Assembly: GCF_009765785.1 (NCBI RefSeq)
Contig: NZ_LMUT01000003.1
Location: 607,570 to 671,569, forward strand
Direction: 5' to 3'
DNA from: Granulicella sp. L46
Lineage (GTDB): Bacteria > Acidobacteriota > Terriglobia > Terriglobales > Acidobacteriaceae
Length of the DNA stretch: 64,000 bases
The position numbers and the translations under genes are program-made. Shown here in pieces: positions 37,100 through 47,522 of the stretch (position 1 is its first letter; every line of letters starts with the position of its first letter). Below the pieces are notes generated by a model. The model was not told the DNA's origin and did no database searches. It saw only the letters and a list, made by a program, of their open reading frames with translations.

Positions 37100-37939
37100 C
37101 TAGCGACTCCGAACCATCGCCAGCGCCGTCATGTCTTCCGGCACCGTCTTGCGCCAGAACGCCAGCCGACCCCACCGGCCCTGCTGAAACAAATGCGCCG
37201 CCTCCAACACCTCGCGGCACACTTCCGCTGCCGACTCCTGCTTCGAACTTCGCAGCACCTCCATAACCCGCTCAGCACCAAACGGAGTGTTGCCGCGCAT
37301 GCTCTGCGTCACTCCTTTGGTGACGATCAGAAGCACCGCACCCGGCTCAAACGCCTGCATCGAAGCGTCATAGATCAAACGCGTAAACAGGCCGAGCGGC
37401 ATTGCCACGTCGGGCAAAAGTCGCGTCCCCTCCGAATCCCGTATTGCCGCCGTCTGCCCGCCCGCGTTTACATACGCGAGTATCCCAAGCTGCACATCGT
37501 AGCAACCCACCATCGTCGGAGCGAAACGAATCTCCTTTGCGGGCCCCGTAATCCCTTCGTTGATCGCCTGCACCAGTAGCTCCGTGCCTTCCATCAAATT
37601 CACATCGCCGGCACCGAACAACTCAACGGCCTTCGCTCGAAACACCTCCTGCGCGCGCGCCGCGACTGGGCTGGCCTCGCCTCGTCTGCCCGCAATATCA
37701 CTCAGGAGAAACACAACCCGCGAGCCCACGCGCACCGCATCAAAAAAGTCCCCGCCTGTGCGGTCAACATAATACTGGGCATGAAGATCAAGCCCATCGA
37801 CGATCCCCAACTCCGCTCGCCGCGGCTCTTGATCGGATGCAGCCAGCTTCGTATCGACACCAGGCATAACACTCTCCACGATCGTTTGCTTTGTGAGATT
37901 GTAGTCCGGGTCACGCCCTTCGCGTGCTTTAACTTGCAT
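37100..37939 (-). CDS. SpoIIE/PP2C-like phosphatase domain, degenerate active site
   Basis: The 279-residue product resembles RsbU/SpoIIE-type PP2C phosphatases that control anti-sigma cascades. It shows GGDFFDAVRVGSRVVFLLSDIAGRRGE, the NAGG(Q) turn and EDMTALAMVR at the C terminus. The segment usually reading YTDGVTE is here VTKGVTQ, so one metal-binding Asp is replaced by Lys, and DD before MT is ED. Activity may be weak or lost. The start is uncertain: ATG 37939 was chosen; TTG 37963 would add eight residues and bring the gene within 14 bases of the frameshifted radical-SAM gene upstream. Confidence 0.7.
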   Translation of the reverse strand: MQVKAREGRDPDYNLTKQTIVESVMPGVDTKLAASDQEPRRAELGIVDGLDLHAQYYVDRTGGDFFDAVRVGSRVVFLLSDIAGRRGEASPVAARAQEVFRAKAVELFGAGDVNLMEGTELLVQAINEGITGPAKEIRFAPTMVGCYDVQLGILAYVNAGGQTAAIRDSEGTRLLPDVAMPLGLFTRLIYDASMQAFEPGAVLLIVTKGVTQSMRGNTPFGAERVMEVLRSSKQESAAEVCREVLEAAHLFQQGRWGRLAFWRKTVPEDMTALAMVRSR

Positions 37940-37977
37940 AGCGTTCAGATTTGCTTCCGCCAAGCCCTGGCATGCTC

Positions 37978-39313
37978 TTACGACGCCATCCTGCGAGGCA
38001 TCAACGCTATGCTTTCGAGACCCTTCCCCACAGCGCAGCTTCTTCCTTCCGTGCCGTCTTCAGGAGTCAGGGACTGCCGAGCCTGATCGCGGAATTCGTT
38101 GATCCCGATAAAAAATTCGCGCATCATCACGACAAAAAGATACTTCCCCCTGGTCGTCAATCGGATCACCGCAGAATCTGAAAAATCCAAGGCTCCATTC
38201 ACCGTAAAGTAGGACAACTCCATAGCGAGTCCAAGCTCAACCGGCACCCCGAACCGGTCACGAAATTGCCTTCGGTCCAGCCCGGAGCCGAACAAATCCA
38301 TCAAAAAATGGTAACGCATCTGATTATGGTGACTATACGATTTCGATCCCATCACCGGCCTCCGCCCACCCTGAATTTTCTTCTGTATAGCTCTTCAACG
38401 AAAAAGTGTTGACGTAGATGGTCCCATCCAAATAACTGAATGCCCCTGAGCCGATGCCGACGTACTCCTCCGTATCCACGATGTATTCATCGATTAAGCT
38501 GCCATTTTTGCGGGAAAACGCCCAACCAGTCGTTTGTTCAAACTCTCCAGCCATCTTTTCCAGGATCAACTGATAATCCTCGTACTCGCAATCGTAAGTA
38601 ACAACGCCGACAGTTTGTTTCAGCGACTTCACGACCGACGATGGGCTCATCAATGGATAAAACGTGATCTGATTCGCGCCCGACCCCGACGCCAACTCGA
38701 TATCCCTCAGCAGCACCTCTCTCGTTTGACCAGGAAAATTAAAGATGATGTCCACGTTCAGCGATTGAAACATTCCCTCTACGCTATGAATTCTTTTTAA
38801 TATCTGCTCGCCGTCCCCGAAGCGCTCCAACCGGCTCACTTTATGAAGTAGCGCGTTATCAAAACTCTGGACCCCAACCGACATCCGCTGAACTCTTCCC
38901 GCCAATCTCTCAGCCAGGGCTGGCTCCAATTGATTGGGATTGGTCTCACAAGAGATATCTGTAATTCCAAAGAGTTCTTTAGCCAGATCAATTGTCGTTA
39001 TCAATTCATCCAGCAGAATCGTGGGCGTCCCTCCGCCAAAATACAAAGACTGGAACTTGTAACCCAATGCGGCCGTCATGCGCATCTCATCGCGCAAGCT
39101 TACAAAGTAAGTTCTCGCTGCCGGCTCCTTATAAGCGAAGCGGTTGAATGAACAATACGGACACAGAACATCACAGAACGGTATATGGATATACAGCATG
39201 TAGCGTCGATCTAGCTTTGGACCAGGCAGGCTGGTTGCGCCGCTTTTCTCCAGTTGAAATGCATCTCGAGTGACAAACCGAAGCAGTGGCGTAAGAATTT
39301 TTTCCGATAGCAT
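37978..39313 (-). pseudogene. HemN-like radical-SAM gene interrupted by a frameshift
   Basis: Two overlapping frames together make one HemN/HemW-type protein of about 440 residues. The first (39313 to 38333) has IPFCDVLCPYCSFNR (CxxxCxxC), the GGGTPT motif, NPNQL and VGVQSFD, and runs to NTFSLKSYTEEN. The second (38355 to 37978) supplies the expected C-terminal domain: MGSKSYS, QMRYHFLMDLFG and VVMMREFFIGINEFRD. In the second frame the codons just before ATG 38355 read RRPVMGSK, the usual continuation, so the shift of one base lies between about 38355 and 38392, in the run GGGTGGGCGGAGG or nearby. It could be a mutation, a sequencing error or recoding. The intact family binds 4Fe-4S and S-adenosylmethionine. 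Confidence 0.8.
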
Positions 39314-39710
39314 GGTGCGTACCTCAGGCGATTCCGGCAGACTGTCTTCGCAGCTCGAAGCTCCGTCCTTGATTCACGCTGCCATGGATCCTGACAAGCT
39401 GTTCGTTCTAAGCCTGACCCGAGTGTATGCCGTTCCATCGTGACCGCCATCACAGCAGCGCCACAATCCCCGCTTGTAGGGTTACACCCAGCACGATGAC
39501 GAAGGGAGTAGTTTGTGGACTCCGGTTCAAGTGTGTTGGTAACAGATACCTCACGTCGAGCAGTCCTCTGTCTTTCAGCGGCTCCTACCTCTCCCTCCTT
39601 CCCATGCACCACAGCCAAACGGCTGAAGATTCGTACAATTCAGCTCGTTAACAGAGCCCTCACCGCGCCCTAATTTCACGGCAACGCGCGCACAGGCGAG
39701 AGGAAGCATC
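39314..39710. other. Intergenic region with no recognised gene
   Basis: This 397-base divergent region precedes the oxidase operon. Short frames exist on both strands but lack codon bias or family resemblance. A GGTTCAAGT near 39532 recalls a tRNA T-loop, but the flanking bases cannot pair. Promoters for both sides are expected here; I could not place them. Confidence 0.4.
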
Positions 39711-41294
39711 ATGAACTACCCAATCTGGGACGTATCCTTTGGCGCAGGTTTACTCATAGCGCTCGTAGCCGGACTCCACGTCTTCGTCTCCCACTTCGCC
39801 GTCGGCGGCGGCCTCTTCCTTGTCCTCACCGAGCGCAAGGCCATCAAGAACCACGACCACGCCCTGCTCAATTGGCTTAAGGCCCACACCAAATTCTTCG
39901 TCCTTCTCACCGTCGTCTACGGAGCGGTCAGCGGCGTCGGCATCTGGTTCACCATCGGCCTCATCTCCCCCACCGCCACCAGCGACCTCATTCACATCTT
40001 CGTCTGGGGCTGGGCCATCGAGTGGGTTTTCTTCTTCGTCGAAATCACCGCCGCCCTTCTCTACCTCGCCGGCTGGGACAAGCTAAGCCCCAAACTCCAC
40101 CAGTGGTACGGCTGGATCTACTTTTGGGCCGCCTTCGCAAGCCTCGTCGTCATCAACGGCATCATCACCTTCATGCTCACGCCGGGCAGCTGGCTCGACG
40201 TCCACAAGTTCTGGATCGGCTTCTTCAACCCCACCTACTGGCCATCCCTCTTCTTCCGCAGCGCCATCTGCATCGCCCTCGCCGGCATCTACGCCCTCAT
40301 CACCGCAAGCGTCCTGAAGGACAAAGACCTCAAAGCCCGCATCGTCCGCTGGGGCGCTCTCTGGACCATCCCATCCCTACTCGCCCTCATACCCTTCGGC
40401 TATTGGTACATCCGCGAAGTCCCCGCCGCGCTCTTCCTCAGCGCCCGCGGCCTCATGCCCACCGCCACCCACTACGCCTTCCTCGCGTGGAGCCTCCTCG
40501 CCGTCACCTTCATCCTGATGCTGCTCGCCCTCTTCACCCCGCGCCGCATGCACCTCGTCTTCGCTCTTGTCATCGGCCTCGTCGCCCTCGGTGCGATGGA
40601 CTCCTTCGAGTTCGTCCGTGAAGACGTCCGCAAGCCCTTCGTCATCGAAAACTACCTCTACGACAACTCGCTCTACGCCGCTGCCATGCCCGGCGACGGC
40701 GGCTTCACCGTCGACAACCTCAACACAGTCGGCGTCCTCCACTCCGCCGCCTGGATCGACCAACGCACCATCACCGCCGAAAACCAAATCGCCGTAGGCC
40801 ACGAGATCTTCCGTGTCGAATGCCAGGCCTGCCACACCGCCAACAGCTACCGAGGCATCCATCAACTCCTCGAGCAGCGACAGTGGGATCCCACCACCAC
40901 CCGCGCCATGCTCAGCGGTCTCGCCCTCATGCACAACGGAGTCATGCCACCCTTCGCCGGCACCGACCCCGAACGCGACGCACTAGCCGCCTACCTCAAC
41001 ACTCTCCAGACCATCACGCCCACACCCGCCACCGACGGCAAACTGATCTACCAGAACAACTGTTCCATGTGCCACCAGGATCATCCCAACGACCAGTTCT
41101 TCACCAGCATCGTCACCGACCCCAAGGCCGCCGCTGACTCCTTCAAGGACCTCACCAGCATCTTCCCCCTCATGCCCGACATCAAGTTGAACGAGCCCCA
41201 GCGCACCGCCCTCGTCCAGTACCTCAACACCCAGCGCCCACCCGCCCAGCACGCCCAGAATCAACCCAGCCCCGCAGCCGAAGGAGGCAAATAA
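39711..41294 (+). CDS. Cytochrome bd-like oxidase subunit I with two c-type haem sites
   Basis: The 527-residue product has about nine membrane helices followed by a periplasmic domain. The first helix carries LHVFVSHFAVGGG, aligning with the CydA high-spin haem His region. The segment AIEWVFFFVEITAALLYLAGWD aligns with the CydA proton-path glutamates and GWD. The position of the low-spin haem His (PRFVH in CydA) reads PSLFFR, so that ligand seems absent. C-terminal CQACH (Cys371) and CSMCH (Cys451) are covalent haem-c sites not found in quinol-type CydA. This fits a cytochrome-c-linked branch of the bd superfamily. The partner gene starts two bases later. Confidence 0.82.
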   Translation: MNYPIWDVSFGAGLLIALVAGLHVFVSHFAVGGGLFLVLTERKAIKNHDHALLNWLKAHTKFFVLLTVVYGAVSGVGIWFTIGLISPTATSDLIHIFVWGWAIEWVFFFVEITAALLYLAGWDKLSPKLHQWYGWIYFWAAFASLVVINGIITFMLTPGSWLDVHKFWIGFFNPTYWPSLFFRSAICIALAGIYALITASVLKDKDLKARIVRWGALWTIPSLLALIPFGYWYIREVPAALFLSARGLMPTATHYAFLAWSLLAVTFILMLLALFTPRRMHLVFALVIGLVALGAMDSFEFVREDVRKPFVIENYLYDNSLYAAAMPGDGGFTVDNLNTVGVLHSAAWIDQRTITAENQIAVGHEIFRVECQACHTANSYRGIHQLLEQRQWDPTTTRAMLSGLALMHNGVMPPFAGTDPERDALAAYLNTLQTITPTPATDGKLIYQNNCSMCHQDHPNDQFFTSIVTDPKAAADSFKDLTSIFPLMPDIKLNEPQRTALVQYLNTQRPPAQHAQNQPSPAAEGGK

Positions 41295-41295
41295 C

Positions 41296-42468
41296 ATGAT
41301 CGACCCCAGCATCGTTCCCATCGTCGACCCCAATCCGCTCCCCGCTCCCTACTGGCTCTTCAAGCTGCTGCTGCTCGTCACCTTCACCCTGCACATCATC
41401 GCGATGAACTTCATGCTCGGCGGTGCCTTCCTCGCCGTAGTCGCCCGCTTCACCTCAAAGGGAAAAGAGTTTCGCAACCGCATCTTCCTCGACCTAGCCA
41501 AGAAAGTTCCCGTCTTCCTCGCGGCCACGATCACGATTGGCATCGCGCCGCTACTCTTCGTACAGGCCATCTACGGCCAGTACTTCTACACCTCGACCAT
41601 CCTCATCGCCTGGCCCTGGTTCCTAATACTGGTCCTCCTCTGCATCGCCTACTACGGCTTCTACTACGTCGTCTACAACGGCCAGCGCCGCCCCGGTCCC
41701 GCCGGCATCGTCCTTCTCGTCAGCCTCACGTTCGTCCTAATCGTCGGCTTCATCCAATCCAACAACGTCACCCTGATGCAGACCCCGGCCCACTGGGCAG
41801 CCAAGTACTTCGCCTCCCCCACCGGCTGGAGCAACAACCTCTCGGACCCCACGCTAATCCCGCGCTACCTGCACTTCGTCACCTCCGCGATCGCCGTCGG
41901 CGGCATGCTTCTTGTGCTCCTCGCACTGGCCCGCTGGAAGAGCGATCGTGAGTACGCCACTTACCTCTTCCAGTACGGCGGCAAGTCCTTCATGTACGCC
42001 ACCATGGCCCAGTTCATTATCGGCACCTGGTTCCTCGTCACCATTCCACGCAACCTCCGCATGATCTTCATGGGCGACAACCCGCTCGCCTCGGTACTTT
42101 TCATCATCGGCATTCTCGGCACCATCGCCGCCATCTTCCTCATGTCCAACGCCATCCGAAAGCAGAACATCCGCGTCGCCGCTTACGGTGTCTCAGGGCT
42201 CCTCGCCGTGGTCATCATCACCATGATCATCATGCGCGACATCCTGCGCGACGCCTATCTCGAACCCTACTTCCACCCCCACCAATTCGCCGTGAAAACC
42301 CAATGGGCAGTCCTGCCAGTCTTCCTCGTACTCTTCCTCGCCGGCGTCGGCCTCTGGCTTCTCATGCTCAAGCGCTACGGCCTCTTCAGCGGCAACAAGC
42401 CTCCTCTAGCTGACACTACCCCAACGGCAAACGCGGCAGCCGAAACCGAAGTCGAGCTAGTCCACTAA
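41296..42468 (+). CDS. Cytochrome bd-like oxidase subunit II (CydA-related)
   Basis: The 390-residue product has about nine membrane helices and is separated from the first subunit by one base. It looks like a second CydA-type chain rather than CydB: LHIIAMNFMLGGAFL in the first helix matches the subunit I motif, and DPTLIPRYLHFVTSAIAVGGM matches the CydA segment carrying the low-spin haem His. Conversely, the glutamates and GWD of subunit I are missing (WPWFLILVLLCIAYYGF). Ligands thus appear divided between two related chains, as proposed for CydAA'-type enzymes. It ends in an acidic tail before a bidirectional terminator. Confidence 0.78.
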   Translation: MIDPSIVPIVDPNPLPAPYWLFKLLLLVTFTLHIIAMNFMLGGAFLAVVARFTSKGKEFRNRIFLDLAKKVPVFLAATITIGIAPLLFVQAIYGQYFYTSTILIAWPWFLILVLLCIAYYGFYYVVYNGQRRPGPAGIVLLVSLTFVLIVGFIQSNNVTLMQTPAHWAAKYFASPTGWSNNLSDPTLIPRYLHFVTSAIAVGGMLLVLLALARWKSDREYATYLFQYGGKSFMYATMAQFIIGTWFLVTIPRNLRMIFMGDNPLASVLFIIGILGTIAAIFLMSNAIRKQNIRVAAYGVSGLLAVVIITMIIMRDILRDAYLEPYFHPHQFAVKTQWAVLPVFLVLFLAGVGLWLLMLKRYGLFSGNKPPLADTTPTANAAAETEVELVH

Positions 42469-42481
42469 AACTTCCTCCTGG

Positions 42482-42520
42482 AAACAGAAAAAGGAGCCAT
42501 CACCGGCTCCTTCTCTGTTT
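42482..42520. terminator. Bidirectional terminator between the oxidase operon and mbfA
   Basis: AAGGAGCC and GGCTCCTT pair around ATCACC, and the stem is extended by AAACAGA with TCTGTTT. A and T runs on both sides suit termination from both convergent genes (stops at 42468 and 42535). Confidence 0.78.
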
Positions 42521-42534
42521 AACCCCCCTCGCCC

Positions 42535-43719
42535 TCAGGCAAATCGTCCAATCCCAATCCCAATCACGTACGTCACGACGCCCTCCAGCAGTCCAACAAA
42601 CGTCATCTCCAGCCCACTACTCCACCACGACCGAATCGTAATCAGCGACTTCGCCGCGCCCACCGCAAAGTGCGCCAGCAGCGAAACAATCGCCGCCACC
42701 AAAATCGCCGGATATCCCGCCAGGAAGAAAAACGGAATCACCGGCACCAGCGCACCCACCGCCGTCGACAACGCAGCCGTCGTGGCCGACACCCAAGGTT
42801 TGCTCAATCCCTCTTCACTCACATGCAGCCGCTCCCTCGCCAGCGCCTCCACCAGCTGCTCTTTCTTCTCCGCAATGTGTCCCACAAAATGGTCCGCATC
42901 TTCAGCCGACAGCCCCCGCACCTGGTACGTCAGCGACAGCAACTCTCGCGCCTCAGCCTCGTTGTTCTCCACCGCATCCCGCTCGCGTGCAAACTCCGCC
43001 TCATAAATTTCGCGCTCACTCTTCGCCGCCAAATACGCGCCCGACCCCATCGAGAGTGCGCTAGCAAACATTCCTGCCAGCCCCGCAATCAGCACAAACT
43101 TGCTGTTCCCCAGCGTCGCTCCCGACACGCCCGACACAATCCCGAAGATCGCGCCCAACCCATCATTCACGCCGTAGATTGCATCACCAATCCAGCTCGC
43201 GGCCCGCGGTTGACCCTTCTCGCGCTCGGCCACCAGCTCATCCAGCGCCTGCTGCGCCGCCTCCGGCCCCAGCGGCTCAGCCGGCAGATGATGACGAATC
43301 AACCCACCCAGCGTAAGGTAGTGATCCGCCTCATCCGAAATCACCTCTTTCAGAATCGCAATGCTCTCCTCATCGCCCAGCTCGCGAATCTGTTTTCCAT
43401 AGCGCGCAATATCGCGACTCTCGTCCAGCTCCAGTCGCCGCAGTGCAAGATCCTGTCCGCCCACCCTCGTTGCCAGCGATCCAGCCTCACCCGACTCCGG
43501 CCCGTCGTATTTTGGGATCGCAGCACCCAGCACCGTCAGCCGCGTCGCCCACAGATCCGCATGGTGTTTCTCCGCCAGCGCCAGGTTGCGCAGCGTCCGC
43601 CGCCGCTGCAAGTCGCTCTCCTGGTCAGACAGTGCCTGATACGTGTGAAATCCCCGCATCTCCGCCTGCCAGTTGCTGGCCAGCGCTTCAATTAAATGTG
43701 CAGCGTCCTTGCTATTCAT
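42535..43719 (-). CDS. mbfA: Ferritin-like/VIT1 fusion, MbfA-type iron exporter
   Basis: The 394-residue product fuses an N-terminal ferritin-like (rubrerythrin) four-helix domain to a C-terminal CCC1/VIT1 membrane domain. The ferritin part has the Glu and ExxH pattern in AEMRGFHTYQAL, LALAEKHHADLW, LELDESRDIARY and VISDEADHYLTLGG. The VIT domain has GDAIYGVNDGLGAIFGIVSGVSGA, MGSGAYLAAKSEREI and five hydrophobic segments. This architecture is that of MbfA, which exports iron and protects against peroxide in alphaproteobacteria. Iron regulation is expected, but I see no clear Fur or Irr box. Confidence 0.88.
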   Translation of the reverse strand: MNSKDAAHLIEALASNWQAEMRGFHTYQALSDQESDLQRRRTLRNLALAEKHHADLWATRLTVLGAAIPKYDGPESGEAGSLATRVGGQDLALRRLELDESRDIARYGKQIRELGDEESIAILKEVISDEADHYLTLGGLIRHHLPAEPLGPEAAQQALDELVAEREKGQPRAASWIGDAIYGVNDGLGAIFGIVSGVSGATLGNSKFVLIAGLAGMFASALSMGSGAYLAAKSEREIYEAEFARERDAVENNEAEARELLSLTYQVRGLSAEDADHFVGHIAEKKEQLVEALARERLHVSEEGLSKPWVSATTAALSTAVGALVPVIPFFFLAGYPAILVAAIVSLLAHFAVGAAKSLITIRSWWSSGLEMTFVGLLEGVVTYVIGIGIGRFA

Positions 43720-43782
43720 GAAAGTCTCTCATTCGTTTTCCCAATTCTCGCTTAACCCTCCGCTTTACGCTGTGACGGCCGT

Positions 43783-45435
43783 TCACGCTCTACCCTTCCC
43801 CAACCCCGCAACCGGCACCCCCGCCATCGACGACCGCTTCACCAGCCGCCTAACCTTCTGCGGCGACATTGCCAGCTTCTTCGCCACCCTCGAAATCTTG
43901 CACTCCTCCCGCATCCACACCCGCGGAATCACCAGCTGCGCAAACTGCTCCGTCACCTCCTGAAAACTCTTGCCCGTAATAATCCCCTGCGACCACGCCC
44001 GCAGCGTATCTTCAATCCCCACCACCTTCAGCAGCCGAGCCTTCAGCACATTCAACTCATCCACCGCATAGTCTGCATCCTGCGGGTCCAGCAGCGCCGA
44101 CGCCGCATCCACACACCGCTGCGCCAGCTCATAATCATGAAAGAAATTATTCGCCGCCGTCTCCCCCAGCGCCACATAGGCATTCAGCAGCACGCGCTTA
44201 TTCTCCATCGACTGCGCCAGCGTCACTGCCTCCATGCAATGCTGCTTTGCCAGCCGCGCATACACCGGAATCTCCTCAGCCGATCCCAGCAGCTCCTCCA
44301 CCCGCGCATTCTCAATCATCCCCATCAGCGTGCACGCCCTCGCCCGCAGCAGCACATTATGATGTGCCTCCGCAATCTCCAGCGCCTGCGCCGCCTCCTT
44401 CGCCGACATCCCCAAATCACCGACATCCAAATGCAGATACCCCGCATTCAGCAGCGCCGACCCCAACCCGCCATGCTCCCCATGCAGCGTACAAATCTCC
44501 TTCGCGCGCTCCAGTTCCAAAATCGCGCTCCGATAAAGCTCCTGATACTGGCGATGAAACTCCCTCAGTCGCGACTCGCCAGACTTCCCCGCATCGCCCT
44601 TGCCGGTCTTCCGCGCCGCCGTCACATCAATATGCTTCTTCAACTGCGCCGCAAGCAGCCGCTTCACAAAACTTAAATTCGTAACTGCGCGCGCCAGGTT
44701 TGTATGATCTGGATGGCTGATCTCATACAGCGCCACGGCGCGCTCAAAGTGTGTCGCCGCCAGCGCATAGTCGCCATGCCTGCGCACAATCCGACCTCGC
44801 GCGCTCTCAATATTCCCCAGCGCAATCCAATGGTCCGTCTTCTTCAACTCCTTTTCGGCCTCGCTCAGCATCTGCAGCGCGCCCGCACTATCGCCATTCT
44901 GAAACACAATCCACGCCTGCTGAATCTTGATGATCGCCACCAGCGCCTCCGACCCCGGCATCGCATGTGCAATCGTGAGCGCCGCCAGTAGATGGTCTCG
45001 CGCCATGTCGTAGTCCGCCTTCTTGCGATGCGCGCGCGCCTTCCACAGATTTGCCAGCGCCTTCAACTCCGCATCCTGAAACACATCCTCCATCTGCAGC
45101 AGCCCACCCAATATCCGGATCGCCCCGTCCGCATCATTGGTCGACAGCGCATAGAACGCCTCCGTCATCCTCACCCGCACATACGCCGCCACACCCATCT
45201 GCTCCCGCTGCGCAGCCGTCAGCCGATCCAGCCTCTCGCGCAACAACTGCGGCTCGCGATACCCCACATCCACCCACTGCGCCAGCATCAACAAAACCTC
45301 TGCCCCATGCCGGTCATTCAACTCCAACGCCTTCCACGCCGGCTCCGCTCGATCCAGCAGCTTGATCCCTTCCGCAATACTCCGCCGCCGCAGGCAATCC
45401 ATCATCGCGATCAGCCACTCGCGATCCGCCGCCAC
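43783..45435 (-). CDS. TPR-repeat protein with C-terminal helix-turn-helix
   Basis: The roughly 550-residue product consists mostly of tetratricopeptide-like helical pairs (AEVLLMLAQWVDVGY, DGAIRILGGLLQMEDVFQ, YALAATHFERAVALYE, AKEAAQALEIAEAHH). It ends with CKISRVAKKLAMSPQKVRRLVKRS, a Fis/HTH_8-like DNA-binding helix pair. A regulator sensing a protein or peptide partner through TPRs is plausible. The start is ambiguous: GTG 45435 has AAAGG about eight bases upstream; ATG 45405 and 45459 are alternatives. The frame runs to 45570, but there it translates two GTCAT-type repeats antisense, so that extension is probably not native. Confidence 0.72.
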   Translation of the reverse strand: MAADREWLIAMMDCLRRRSIAEGIKLLDRAEPAWKALELNDRHGAEVLLMLAQWVDVGYREPQLLRERLDRLTAAQREQMGVAAYVRVRMTEAFYALSTNDADGAIRILGGLLQMEDVFQDAELKALANLWKARAHRKKADYDMARDHLLAALTIAHAMPGSEALVAIIKIQQAWIVFQNGDSAGALQMLSEAEKELKKTDHWIALGNIESARGRIVRRHGDYALAATHFERAVALYEISHPDHTNLARAVTNLSFVKRLLAAQLKKHIDVTAARKTGKGDAGKSGESRLREFHRQYQELYRSAILELERAKEICTLHGEHGGLGSALLNAGYLHLDVGDLGMSAKEAAQALEIAEAHHNVLLRARACTLMGMIENARVEELLGSAEEIPVYARLAKQHCMEAVTLAQSMENKRVLLNAYVALGETAANNFFHDYELAQRCVDAASALLDPQDADYAVDELNVLKARLLKVVGIEDTLRAWSQGIITGKSFQEVTEQFAQLVIPRVWMREECKISRVAKKLAMSPQKVRRLVKRSSMAGVPVAGLGKGRA

Positions 45436-45738
45436 CGCTCTTGCCTTTCTTTCTGTCATTCCCTCTGGGAATCTGCTTCTGGTTTTGCTCTTGTCTTTCT
45501 TTCTGTCATTCCCTCTGGGAATCTGCTTTTGACTTTGCTCTTGCCTGTCTCTCGCACTCTTCGCAGTCATCCGAACCTCCGCTTGCTCACCAGTCTCCAG
45601 TGTCCTCTACCTCCACGTCTGTGTTCTGGCACACTTCGTTCACTAGCACGGTTCGTACCACCCCACCTTGCCATCGCGCTCGCAATCCACTCTACTCCGA
45701 AATAAGGCAACCACCCCACTGGAACCAAGGAGTAGAAA
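45436..45738. repeat. Divergent spacer with two GTCAT elements
   Basis: Elements begin at 45455 and 45505, each with ATTCCC-tct-GGGAAT cores and CTGCTT ends. They form a direct repeat of about 40 bases with 50-base periodicity, including the preceding CTTTCTTTCT. The rest precedes aceA and must hold its promoter; none was assigned. Confidence 0.75.
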
Positions 45739-47055
<1,317 letters not shown>

Positions 47056-47064
47056 CCAACCCAC

Positions 47065-47108
47065 AGTGCGCCCCGAATCGCAGGGGCGCACTTGCACTTG
47101 CCTTTTTT
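47065..47108 (+). terminator. Likely intrinsic terminator of aceA
   Basis: AGTGCGCCCC and GGGGCGCACT form a perfect ten-base-pair stem with an eight-base loop, starting ten bases after the stop. The T-run (CTTTTTTG) follows after about nine bases, slightly farther than ideal. Confidence 0.65.
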
Positions 47109-47522
47109 GCACTTGCCTTTGTCGTTGCAGTTGCAAGTTCTTCGCCGTCATCCTGAGCGGAGCGAAGGATCCCTGTATTTGTATTTGCATTTGCACTTGC
47201 GCTTGCCTTTCTTCAACAATTTCTAAAAGAAATTGTCATTCCGAGCGCAGCGAGGAACCTGCTGTCTTCCGTTCTTGCCTTTGCCTTCCTTTCGACCCTC
47301 CCCAAGCCACCCCAGGCCCTCACGCCAAGGGTGGCTTCTTTCAAGCGCCGCAGATCCAAGCCCCTAAGTCATCACGATCTCGAAGGGGCACGGCTTCAGC
47401 CGTGCCATAAACCTGTTCCTACCCATCGGCTTGAGCCGCCGAGGGTAGCCAGGCAATCTTTACCATCCCCACAATCCTCATCCCCCAGATAAATTCCCTC
47501 GCACCCAAGTAAAATAAACAGT
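47109..47522. repeat. Repeat-bearing spacer before dxr
   Basis: GTCAT elements begin at 47147 (CCTGAGCGGAGCGAAGGA core, ends CTGTATT) and 47235 (TTCC...GGAA core, ends CCTGCTG), separated by TTGCATT/TTGCGCT hexamers. GGCACGGCTTCAGCCGTGCC at 47387-47406 is a perfect palindromic hairpin. No gene is visible. Confidence 0.72.

Noticed and set aside
39500-39560. A GGTTCAAGT sequence resembling a tRNA T-loop.
   Set aside because: The five bases on each side (CTCCG and TGTGT) cannot form the T-stem, and no acceptor or anticodon stem is present.
39211-39618. A 135-codon minus-strand frame upstream of the radical-SAM gene.
   Set aside because: It overlaps the start of the radical-SAM gene in another frame, has no domain pattern and uses atypical codons.
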